Assembly (NCBI RefSeq): GCF_001543895.1
Contig: NZ_JYIJ01000019.1
Span: forward strand, 310,001-374,000
DNA length: 64,000 bases
Direction: 5' to 3'
Origin: Carbonactinospora thermoautotrophica
GTDB taxonomy: Bacteria; Actinomycetota; Actinomycetes; Streptomycetales; Carbonactinosporaceae
Shown: piece by piece, positions 41,365-49,243 of the stretch
Layout of the letters: each line of letters begins with the position of its first letter
Numbering within the stretch: position 1 is the stretch's first letter
Notes under the pieces: model-generated
What the model was told of the DNA's origin: nothing
Database searches by the model: none
Seen by the model: the letters and a program-made list of their open reading frames with translations, nothing else
Made by a program: the position numbers and the translations under genes

Positions 41365-42639
41365 TCAGGCCAGGGCCGACGGAGGCAGGCCGCGGATCGA
41401 GGCGTCGAGCACCTCGACGACGTGGGCGAGAGCGACGCGGTTGCCGGTGCGCTCCAGGGCCGCGCGGATCTGCATGAGACACCCGGGGTTCGCGGTGACG
41501 AGCAGCTCCGCGCCGGTGGCGAGCACGTTGCGGGCCTTGCGCTCGCCCAGCTCGCGGGCCGGCTCCGGCTGCAGCAGGTTGTACACCCCCGCTGAGCCGC
41601 AGCAGATGTCGCTCTCCGCGATCTCGCGCAGGTCCAGCCCGGGGATGCCGCGCAGCAGCGCGCGCGGCTGCCGCCGGATCCCCTGCCCGTGGCTCAGGTG
41701 GCACGCGTCGTGGTACGCGACCGTGATCGGCAGCGGGTGCCGCGGGGCGACCGGGCCGAGCTCGGCGAGCAGCTCGCTCACGTCCCGGGTCTTCGCCGCC
41801 AGCTCCGCCGCGCGTTCGGCGTACGCCGGATCGTCGTGCAGCAGGTCGGCGTACTCCTTCATGCTCGACCCGCACCCGGCCACGTTCGCGACGACGTAGT
41901 CCACCCCGGTGAAGGTGTCCACCACGCCCCGGGCGAACCGGCGCGCCTCCTCGGTCCGCCCCACGTGCAGCGACAGCGCCCCGCAGCAGCCCTGCCCGGT
42001 CACCACTTCGCAGCCCTCCGCGGCCAGCACCCGCGCGGTCGCCGCGTTGACCGGGGAGAAGAAGACGCTCTGCACGCAGCCGGCGAGCAGGCCGACGGTC
42101 GCCCGGCGGGTGCCGTGCGCGGGCACGCGCTCGGGCAGCCGGTGCATCGGGCCGAGCGGCGGGGCCAGGGACTCCATGGCCGCGAGCCGGGGGGCGACCC
42201 GGGCGAGCGGGCGGGCGATGAGGCGGCTGAGCCCGGTTCGCTGGTACAGCCGCAGCGGGCCGCGCAGCGCCCGGAGCCGCCGGGGGTACGGGAAGAGCTG
42301 GAAGATCAGGGCGCGGAACAGGCGGTCGCGCAGGGGACGCGGGTACTGGCGCTCCACCTGGCTGCGCGTCGCCTCGATGAGCCGGTCGTAGCGGACCCCC
42401 GACGGGCACGCGGTCACGCACGCCAGGCACCCGAGGCAGGCGTCGAAGTGCTGGACCATCGCGTCCGAGAGGGGCGCGCCCTCCACGCCCTGCTTCATCA
42501 GGTGGATGCGGCCGCGCGGGGAGTCCATCTCCTCCCCCCACAGCACGTACGTCGGGCAGGACGGCAGGCAGAACCCGCAGTGGACGCAGTCGTCGATCAG
42601 GTCGCGGCGCGGGGGGTCGACGGCATCGAACGCCGGCAT
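41365..42639 (-). CDS. glcF: Glycolate oxidase iron-sulfur subunit
   Basis: Electron-transfer subunit of glycolate dehydrogenase. 424 residues. Two 4Fe-4S ferredoxin motifs appear near the N-terminus: DDCVHCGFCLPSCPTYVLWG and DACLGCLACVTACPSGVRYD. They are followed by two CCG domains (GCVQSVFFSPVNAATARVL...GQGCCGALSLHVG, and DACHLSHGQGIRRQPR...ESDICCGSAGVYNLLQP). GGGAGGA precedes the ATG at 42639, which shares one base with the glcE stop. Last gene of a glcD-E-F operon. Confidence 0.93.
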   Translation of the reverse strand: MPAFDAVDPPRRDLIDDCVHCGFCLPSCPTYVLWGEEMDSPRGRIHLMKQGVEGAPLSDAMVQHFDACLGCLACVTACPSGVRYDRLIEATRSQVERQYPRPLRDRLFRALIFQLFPYPRRLRALRGPLRLYQRTGLSRLIARPLARVAPRLAAMESLAPPLGPMHRLPERVPAHGTRRATVGLLAGCVQSVFFSPVNAATARVLAAEGCEVVTGQGCCGALSLHVGRTEEARRFARGVVDTFTGVDYVVANVAGCGSSMKEYADLLHDDPAYAERAAELAAKTRDVSELLAELGPVAPRHPLPITVAYHDACHLSHGQGIRRQPRALLRGIPGLDLREIAESDICCGSAGVYNLLQPEPARELGERKARNVLATGAELLVTANPGCLMQIRAALERTGNRVALAHVVEVLDASIRGLPPSALA

Positions 42640-43865
42640 CAGATTCCTCCCACGAATCGGCCGGGGGAGAGGCGGTGGGCGGGGTCGAACTGGGTCTTCA
42701 CCCGGCGCATCAGCGCGAGCGCCGGCACGTCCCCCCACCGGTCGACGGCGACGGCGGGCGGAGCCTGCAGGAGGATCGCCGAACCCCAGGGCCGCAGCGC
42801 CTGGCGCAGCGTGCCGAGCAGCCGGGCGACCGCGGCCGGATCGGCGTCCCCGGGCAGGCCGGCGTGCAGGACCCCGGTGCCTACGGAGCCGCGCAGCGTC
42901 GGCTCCAGCCCGCCGGCGCCGGCCAGCGCGGTCATGACGGCCTCCAGATCGGCGATGGGGTACGCGATCTTGAGGGTGATGTCGTCCGGCCCGAACGGGT
43001 GGCGCCCCCACCAGGGCGGCGCCTCCTCGCCGGCCCGGGCGTCCCCGCCGAGCAGGGCGACCAGCGTCTCGGCCCGGGCCGGTACCCCGGCCGGCGCGCC
43101 TTCGAGCAGCACCACGAGGGTCGCGGGCCCGCCCGGCCGCGGCAGGTCCAGTTCGAGCGCTGCCGGGACGAGCTGCGACCGCAGCACGGCCTGCACCAGG
43201 CGGCTCGCCTCCGCCGCGTCCGCGACCGTCCGGGTCACGTACGCGCGCGCCGCGGGCAGCGGGTGCAGCCGGAACACCGCCTGGGTGATCACCCCGAGCG
43301 TCCCGTACGAGCCGGTGAACAGCTTCCCCAGGTCGTACCCGGCGACGTTCTTGACCACCTTGCCGCCCGCTCGGGCGACCACCCCGTCCGCGCGCACCAC
43401 CGTGACCCCGATGAGCAGGTCGCGCGCGGTGCCGTAGAGCAGGCGGAGCGGCCCGGCCGCGTTGGCGGCGACCGTGCCCCCGACCGTGCCCCCGGACGGC
43501 GGGTCCAGGGCGAGCCGCTGGCCGTGCGCCGCCAGCGTCTCCTGCAGCGTGTCGAGCCGTGTCCCGGCCTCGACGACCACGACCAGGTCCCCGGCGGCGT
43601 GCTCGACGACGCGGGCGAGCCGGGTGGTGTCGAGGACGAGGTCGACCGACCGGGGTGGCGCTCCCCACGCCAGCTTGGTCCCGGTGCCGCGCGGGACGAC
43701 GGTGAGCGCCTGGTCGGCGGCCAGGCGCAGCACGGCGGCGACCTCCTCGGTGCACCCGGGCGCGGCCACGTACTTGGGGGTCACGCCGGCGACCGCGTCG
43801 TGCGGCCCGGCCTCCCGCGCGTTGCCGGCCCCGCAGATCGCGGCGAGCCCGGCGAGTACCGCCAT
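42639..43865 (-). CDS. glcE: Glycolate oxidase FAD-binding subunit
   Basis: A 408-residue FAD-linked subunit of the GlcDEF complex. VAAPGCTEEVAAVLRLAADQALTVVPRGTGTKLAWG and PPSGGTVGGTVAANAAGPLRLLYGTARDLLIG are the PCMH-type FAD-binding elements, followed by GGKVVKNVAGYDLGKLFTGSYGTLGVI and a C-terminal RVKTQFDPAHRLSPGRFVGGI. It is shorter than GlcD, as usual. GGAGG lies just upstream of the ATG at 43865; nine bases separate it from glcD. Confidence 0.92.
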   Translation of the reverse strand: MAVLAGLAAICGAGNAREAGPHDAVAGVTPKYVAAPGCTEEVAAVLRLAADQALTVVPRGTGTKLAWGAPPRSVDLVLDTTRLARVVEHAAGDLVVVVEAGTRLDTLQETLAAHGQRLALDPPSGGTVGGTVAANAAGPLRLLYGTARDLLIGVTVVRADGVVARAGGKVVKNVAGYDLGKLFTGSYGTLGVITQAVFRLHPLPAARAYVTRTVADAAEASRLVQAVLRSQLVPAALELDLPRPGGPATLVVLLEGAPAGVPARAETLVALLGGDARAGEEAPPWWGRHPFGPDDITLKIAYPIADLEAVMTALAGAGGLEPTLRGSVGTGVLHAGLPGDADPAAVARLLGTLRQALRPWGSAILLQAPPAVAVDRWGDVPALALMRRVKTQFDPAHRLSPGRFVGGI

Positions 43866-43873
43866 CCCGCCTC

Positions 43874-45352
43874 CTAGAACAGCTCGGCCCGGCCGGCCTC
43901 GACCAGCGGGTGGACGCCCTTGCGCTTGCCGGGCACCTCGCCGCACAGCCGGGGGGTCGGGAACACCTTGCCCGGGTTGCAGATCCCTGCCGGGTCGAAC
44001 GCGCAGCGCACCAGTTGCATCGTGTCGAGGTCCTCGCTGGTGAACATCCGGGGCATGAACTTGGCCTTGTCCACGCCGACCCCGTGCTCGCCGGTGATCG
44101 AACCGCCGTGCCGGATGCACAGGTCGAGGATCGCCCCCGACACCTCCTCCGCCCGCTCACCCTGGCCGGGCACGCTCTCGTCGAACAGCACCAGCGGGTG
44201 CAGGTTGCCGTCCCCGGCGTGGAAGACGTTGGCGACGCGCACCCCGGAGCGGGCGGACAGCTCGGCGATGTCGCGCAGCACCTCGGGCAGCGCGGTCCGG
44301 GGGATGACCCCGTCCTGGACCAGGTAGTCGGGGCTGATGCGGCCCACGGCCGCGAAGGCCGACTTGCGGCCCTTCCAGATCTCGGCCCGCTCCACGTCGT
44401 CCGCCGCGACCCGGACCTCGAACGCGCCGTGCTCCCGGCAGTGTCGCTCCACCTCCGCGAACTGCTGCGCCACGTCGGCGCTCGGCCCGTCCAGCTCGAC
44501 GATCAGCACCGCGCCCGCGCCCCGGGGGTAGTCGCAGTGCACCGACGCCTCGGCCGCCTCGATGGCGAGCGCGTCCATCATCTCGATGGCCGCCGGAACG
44601 ACCCCGGCCCCGATGATCGCCGACACCGCCCCGCCCGCCTCGTCGGTCGACCGGAACCCGGCCAGCAGGGTGCGCACGACCTGCGGCGCGCGCAGCAGCC
44701 GGACCACGATCTTGGTGACGATCCCCAGCGTGCCTTCTGATCCGACGAACACCCCGGCCAGGTCGTAGCCGGGGGAGTCGGGCGTCTTGCCGCCGAGCCA
44801 GACAACCTCCCCGTCCGGGGTCACGATCTCCAGGCCCAGCACGTGGTGCACGGTGAACCCGTACTTCAGGCAGTGCGCCCCGCCGGAGTTCTCCGCGACG
44901 TTCCCGCCGATGGAGCACACCTGCTGGCTGGAGGGGTCCGGCGCGTAGTAGAAGCCGTGGGGCGCGGCCGCCCGCGTCACCTCCAGGTTGATCACGCCCG
45001 GCTCCACGACCGCCCGCTGGTTGGGGATGTCGATCTCGATGATCCTGCGCATGCGTGTGGTCACGACGAGGACGCCGTCGGCTCGGGGCAGCGCCCCGCC
45101 GGACAGCCCGGTGCCGGACCCGCGCGCCACGTACGGCACCCCGAGTTCGGCGCAGCCCCGGACCACCTCCTGCACCTGCTCGGTCGTTTCGGGGAGGACG
45201 ACCAGCCCCGGGGTGGCCGTGTAGTGGGTGAGCCCGTCGCACGAGTACGTGGCGAGCTCGACCGGATCGCTGATGACGGCCCGCTCGCCGAGGGCTGCGC
45301 GGAAGCGGTGCGCGAGCCGGCTGAGCGCCTCGGATGCCGTGGGATCGGCCAT
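43874..45352 (-). CDS. glcD: Glycolate oxidase FAD-linked catalytic subunit
   Basis: Oxidises glycolate (or a related 2-hydroxy acid such as D-lactate) to the 2-oxo acid. 492 residues. Motifs: YVARGSGTGLSGGALP and YAPDPSSQQVCSIGGNVAENSGGAHCLKYG for FAD binding, GYDLAGVFVGSEGTLGIVTKI, and C-terminal HAGDGNLHPLVLF and GSITGEHGVGVDKAKFMP with catalytic/metal-binding His residues. ATG with AAGGAGG at good spacing. First of three coupled genes; glycolate versus lactate specificity is inferred from the presence of E and F subunits. Confidence 0.93.
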   Translation of the reverse strand: MADPTASEALSRLAHRFRAALGERAVISDPVELATYSCDGLTHYTATPGLVVLPETTEQVQEVVRGCAELGVPYVARGSGTGLSGGALPRADGVLVVTTRMRRIIEIDIPNQRAVVEPGVINLEVTRAAAPHGFYYAPDPSSQQVCSIGGNVAENSGGAHCLKYGFTVHHVLGLEIVTPDGEVVWLGGKTPDSPGYDLAGVFVGSEGTLGIVTKIVVRLLRAPQVVRTLLAGFRSTDEAGGAVSAIIGAGVVPAAIEMMDALAIEAAEASVHCDYPRGAGAVLIVELDGPSADVAQQFAEVERHCREHGAFEVRVAADDVERAEIWKGRKSAFAAVGRISPDYLVQDGVIPRTALPEVLRDIAELSARSGVRVANVFHAGDGNLHPLVLFDESVPGQGERAEEVSGAILDLCIRHGGSITGEHGVGVDKAKFMPRMFTSEDLDTMQLVRCAFDPAGICNPGKVFPTPRLCGEVPGKRKGVHPLVEAGRAELF

Positions 45353-45367
45353 GCCGACCCTCCTTGC

Positions 45368-45401
45368 TTCCGTGTTACGGAAAGCTTTTTCCGAAAGGAA
45401 A
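45368..45401 (-). promoter_or_regulatory. Inverted repeats in the glcD promoter region
   Basis: TTCCG-TGTTA-CGGAA (45368-45382) and CGGAAA-GCTT-TTTCCG (45378-45393) overlap, followed by GGAAA at 45397. They lie in an AT-rich patch starting 16 bases before glcD. They look like operator half-sites for a regulator of glycolate use; no regulator gene is next to them. Confidence 0.45.
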
Positions 45402-45562
45402 CTAACCGGGTCTGACTACCCGGTCAATGGGTGGCCGCCGCGAGGACAGTGGCGCAGCTCGCCCGGTTCCCGCCGGGACCGGGGATCCCTCAGTGCGAGA
45501 TCAGGGATTCCTCAGGGCCAGGCCCTGATGTACGCGTCAGCACGGTCCGACAGCCTGCGGCC

Positions 45563-46276
45563 ATGGCAGGACGTGGTGCTCAACGTTCGCGGAGCCTGTT
45601 GGTCTGGCTGCACGTCGTGACCTCGGTGGGCTGGATGAGCCAGGCGCTGGCGCTGTTCGCGCTGAACGTCTTCGCGCTGAACGCCGAGGACGCGGCCACC
45701 CGGCTCAGCGCCCTGACGATGGCCGAGATGCTCGACAAGGAACTGCTCGTGTACCTGGCCAACACCGCGGCGTTCACCGGTCTCATGTTGTCCGCGTTGA
45801 CGCCTTGGGGTTATTTCCGGCACTGGTGGGTGCTGGGCAAGTTCGTCATCACCATCTCCCAGCTGTACGCGGGGATATTCATCCTCAGCCCGAACCTGGC
45901 GGCATCCGTGCAAGCCGCGGCGAAAGGGCAGGACAGGCCCGCGGGTGTCCTGGTGGTGGGCTCGCTGCTGATGGTGTCCGCCATCGCTTTCCAGGCGTGG
46001 CTTTCGGTCGCGAAGCCCTGGAAACGCACGCCGTGGGCGGACTCCGCGGGAAAGCCGAAGAAACTGCCGAGCGGACCGAGCTGGATGTTCATGTTCGCCA
46101 CCGGCGTGCCGGTGTTCGAATACCTGGTCGGCAGGCACGTCCTCGGCCATCCGCTGCCCATCCTGTCCCTGCTCACCGCCGTCGGCTACCCGATCTGGCG
46201 CTCCCGCCAGCTCCGGCGCGGCGCGCAGGACGACACCGGCGCGCCGAGCAGGCCCGGGACGTCGGTATCGGTGTAG
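45563..46276 (+). CDS. DUF2269-like integral membrane protein
   Basis: A 237-residue membrane protein with about five helices: LLVWLHVVTSVGWMSQALALFAL, YLANTAAFTGLMLSALTPWG, WVLGKFVITISQLYAGIFI, VLVVGSLLMVSAIAFQAWLSV and a C-terminal segment. The LHVVTSVGWM start with conserved His and Trp matches DUF2269-type proteins, whose function is unknown. The frame begins at 45431, but ATG 45563 starts directly before the first helix. No good ribosome-binding site decides the start. Confidence 0.7.
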   Translation: MAGRGAQRSRSLLVWLHVVTSVGWMSQALALFALNVFALNAEDAATRLSALTMAEMLDKELLVYLANTAAFTGLMLSALTPWGYFRHWWVLGKFVITISQLYAGIFILSPNLAASVQAAAKGQDRPAGVLVVGSLLMVSAIAFQAWLSVAKPWKRTPWADSAGKPKKLPSGPSWMFMFATGVPVFEYLVGRHVLGHPLPILSLLTAVGYPIWRSRQLRRGAQDDTGAPSRPGTSVSV

Positions 46277-46445
46277 CCGTGGGAGCGGTGCTCTGGATCG
46301 GTTTCATCGCGTCCGGCGCGACCGCGTGAGAGTATTCGATCGATACGGTTCCGGCGATGACCGACGGTCACCTCCACGGCGTGGGCTGCCTTGTCACCAG
46401 CGACCGGCATACTGGTCCGACCCGTCCGGACATGGGGGATTGGGT

Positions 46446-48020
46446 ATGGAGGAGCGAGAAGCCAGGCCGTTCGCGCACCTGGACAGCCCGCTGACGCCGT
46501 TGTACCGCCGCGTGATGCGCGTGTTCGTCGAGCACAAACGGCGATTCGTGGTGCACCTGCGCCCGGAGGACGTGGCCGAGGCGCTGCGCCGCGACGGTGG
46601 GGCGCCGGTCAGCCAGGAGGCCGTGGACAAGGCGCTCGCCAGCCTCGAGGGGTGGGGCAACCTGCGGGCTGACCCGGACACCAGCCGGGTCACCACGGTC
46701 GAGGACTTCTACCGGACCCGCTACCTGTACCAGCTCACGCGGGAGGGCGAGGCCGCCGAGCTGGCGCTGGCGACGTACGAGGAGGCCATCGGGCGACGCG
46801 GCGAACTGCAAGCGGTCGCGCTGGAGGACATCCGGGTACGCCTGCGCGCCCTGCGGGAGGCCGCGGCGGCGTCGAGCCCGGACCCCGCGGTGGTCCACAA
46901 CCTGCTGCTGGAGCTGACCAACCGGCTGGACAGCCTCGCGGCCAATGCCAGCGCGTTCATGGGCAGCCTGCAAAGGATGATCGATCTGCAGGACGTCGAC
47001 GAGGACGCGTTCCTCGCGTACAAGGACCGGTTGATCCATTATCTGGAGCGGTTCGTCTCCGAGCTGGTCGTCAAGTCATACGACATCGCGGCGACGTTGC
47101 GTGGCTTCGATGACGCGCAGGTGGACAGGTTGCTGCGGTTGGCGGCCGAGCGGGAGGCGGCGGACGCGGCACCTGACATGGCGGCCGGCGGCGACGATGA
47201 CCTGGGCGGCGTCATCGGGAACAAGCTGGCTGAGTGGCGCGGCCGCTGGTCCGGCCTACGGTCCTGGTTCGTCGGTGACCGGACCCACCCCAGCCAGGCC
47301 GCGCTGTTGCGACAGCGGACCCGCAAGGCGATCCCTGATCTGCTCGCGACGATCAGCGTACTGGTCGAGCGCCATGCCGGACGGAGCGACCGCTCCGCCG
47401 ACTTCCGGGCGCTCGCGCGCTGGTTCGCCCAGGCTCCGACCGAGGCGGACACGCACCGACTGTGGCGGGCGGCGTTCGGGCTGTCGTCCGCGCGGCATCT
47501 CACCGTCGGCGCGGCTGACCCGGGTGAAGATGTTCCGGCCACCACCAGTTGGCTCGACGCGCCACCGGTGACGGTGGCGCCCCGGCTGCGGGCCACCGGC
47601 CGCTACCAGCGCCGGGGCGCGCCGGCGCGCGTGGTGGACCGGTCCAGGGAGCGCGCGCTGCTCGCCCGTCAGGTCGCGGCGGAGAGGGCGCAGATCGAGG
47701 CGGCCCGCCGCCGACTCGCCACCGGGCGGCCCATCCGGCTGTCGGAGCTGAAAGACCTGGACCGGCACGAGTTCTCGCTCTTCCTCCGGCTGCTGGGCGA
47801 GGCGCTCGCGGCGGGGCCGCCGGGGCCGGACGGACGTATCCGCGCCCTTTCCGCCGACGGCACGTTCGAGATCACCTTGGTTCCGCTCACGGACGGCCGG
47901 ATCGCGGTGATCACCACGGACGACGGCGTGCTGCGCGGTCCCGACCATGAGATCACGATCGTCGACCGGACCGAGGAGACCCCGTCGCCTGCGGAGTTCG
48001 CCGCCGGAGCGGGGCGATGA
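46446..48020 (+). CDS. jetA: Wadjet type III JetA (TIGR02677/DUF2397)
   Basis: First gene of a four-gene anti-plasmid SMC cassette. 524 residues, the expected size for the TIGR02677/DUF2397 family (kleisin-like subunit, comparable to MukF/MksF). The N-terminus HLDSPLTPLYRRVMRVFVEHKRRFVVHLRPEDVAEAL and WGNLRADPDTSRVTTVEDFYRTRYLYQLTREGEAAE form winged-helix-like modules. A helical middle part and a basic C-terminal segment (SRERALLARQVAAERAQIEAARRRL) follow. ATG 46446 is chosen as start; the frame runs back to 46326. Overlaps jetB by ATGA. The kleisin analogy comes from published work on Wadjet. Confidence 0.87.
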   Translation: MEEREARPFAHLDSPLTPLYRRVMRVFVEHKRRFVVHLRPEDVAEALRRDGGAPVSQEAVDKALASLEGWGNLRADPDTSRVTTVEDFYRTRYLYQLTREGEAAELALATYEEAIGRRGELQAVALEDIRVRLRALREAAAASSPDPAVVHNLLLELTNRLDSLAANASAFMGSLQRMIDLQDVDEDAFLAYKDRLIHYLERFVSELVVKSYDIAATLRGFDDAQVDRLLRLAAEREAADAAPDMAAGGDDDLGGVIGNKLAEWRGRWSGLRSWFVGDRTHPSQAALLRQRTRKAIPDLLATISVLVERHAGRSDRSADFRALARWFAQAPTEADTHRLWRAAFGLSSARHLTVGAADPGEDVPATTSWLDAPPVTVAPRLRATGRYQRRGAPARVVDRSRERALLARQVAAERAQIEAARRRLATGRPIRLSELKDLDRHEFSLFLRLLGEALAAGPPGPDGRIRALSADGTFEITLVPLTDGRIAVITTDDGVLRGPDHEITIVDRTEETPSPAEFAAGAGR

Positions 48021-49243
48021 GGGACGCCGCCGACGGGCACGACCAGCTCGTCGACGTACTCGACCGGCAGCGGGACGAGGAGCGGCGGCGGGCGGTTCGC
48101 GCCCTGCTGCGCCACCCGCTGCTCACGTCGGCGGAGCCGGAGGCGTTCGTCCTCGTCCGCCGGCATGCCGCCTGGCTGCGCGAGTGGTTCGCGCGGGAAG
48201 CCGGCTGGTCGCTGCACGTGGAGGGGAGCGTCGCCCGGTTGCGCAAGGTTCCCGGTGAGCACGGCGACGCCACCCGCGCCGCGGGAGGTCCGCTCGGCGC
48301 GAAGGCGTTCAGCCGGCGCCGGTACGTTCTCACCTGCCTGGCTCTCGCCGCGCTGGAGAGAGCCGAGTCGCAGGTCACCCTCGGTTGGCTCGTCGATCGG
48401 ATCCTCGCCTTCTCGGCCGATCCGGAGCTGGTGGCGGCCGGCGTGGAGTTCACGCTGGACAGCCGGGAGGAACGGGCCGATCTGGTCGCGGTGGCCCGGC
48501 TGTTGATGGCGACCGGAGTCCTCACCAGGGTGGCCGGTGACGAGCAGGCGTTCGTGAACCGTAGCGGGGACGCGCTGTACGACGTGGACCGCCGGGTCCT
48601 GGCGGTGCTGCTGGTGGCGCGGCGCGGCCCCTCCACGGTGAGTACCCGGGACTTCGCCGAGCGGCTCCGGGCGATAACGGAGGATGTCGTGCCCGACACC
48701 GAGGACGGCCGCAACCGCGCGATCCGGCACGCGCTGACCCGACGGCTACTGGACGATCCCGTCCTGTACTACGCCGACCTGACCGAGGAGGAGCGGGCGT
48801 ACCTGACCAGCCAGCGGACCCACCTGCTGCGCCGGCTCACCGAGGCGACCGGACTCGTTCCGGAGGTCCGGGCCGAAGGGATCGCCCTGCTCGACCCGAC
48901 CGGCGAGACGACCGACCTGGGGATGCCGGAAGAGGGCACCGACGGGCACGCCGCGCTCCTGCTCGCCGAGTACTTGGCGGCCGCGCTGCGCGAGCGGCCC
49001 GGGGAGCCGGTCGCCGTCTCGGACCTGCGGGAGCACGTCGCCCGGCTGGCCCGGCGTCACCGTACCCACTGGCGCAAGACCGCCACCGAACCAGGGGCGG
49101 AGCGCGAGCTGACCGAGCAGTCGCTGCGGCGCCTGGAGGCCCTCGGGCTGGTCCGGCGCGACGGGGACGCGGTACTCCCGCTGCCGGCGCTGGCCCGCTT
49201 CGCCTACGCGGAGCCGAACATCGTGGGGGAGACCACGGCATGA
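48017..49243 (+). CDS. jetB: Wadjet type III JetB (TIGR02678/DUF2398)
   Basis: A 408-residue protein of the TIGR02678/DUF2398 family, the KITE-like (MukE/MksE-type) subunit of the complex. Visible family segments are RRAVRALLRHPLLTSAEPEAFVLVRRHAAWLREWFAREAGW, then RRYVLTCLALAALERAESQVTLGWLVDRI and LTRVAGDEQAFVNRSGDALYDVDRRVL. The ATG overlaps the jetA stop by four bases, and its own stop overlaps the jetC start the same way, so the three SMC-complex subunits are coupled in translation. Confidence 0.88.
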   Translation: MRDAADGHDQLVDVLDRQRDEERRRAVRALLRHPLLTSAEPEAFVLVRRHAAWLREWFAREAGWSLHVEGSVARLRKVPGEHGDATRAAGGPLGAKAFSRRRYVLTCLALAALERAESQVTLGWLVDRILAFSADPELVAAGVEFTLDSREERADLVAVARLLMATGVLTRVAGDEQAFVNRSGDALYDVDRRVLAVLLVARRGPSTVSTRDFAERLRAITEDVVPDTEDGRNRAIRHALTRRLLDDPVLYYADLTEEERAYLTSQRTHLLRRLTEATGLVPEVRAEGIALLDPTGETTDLGMPEEGTDGHAALLLAEYLAAALRERPGEPVAVSDLREHVARLARRHRTHWRKTATEPGAERELTEQSLRRLEALGLVRRDGDAVLPLPALARFAYAEPNIVGETTA

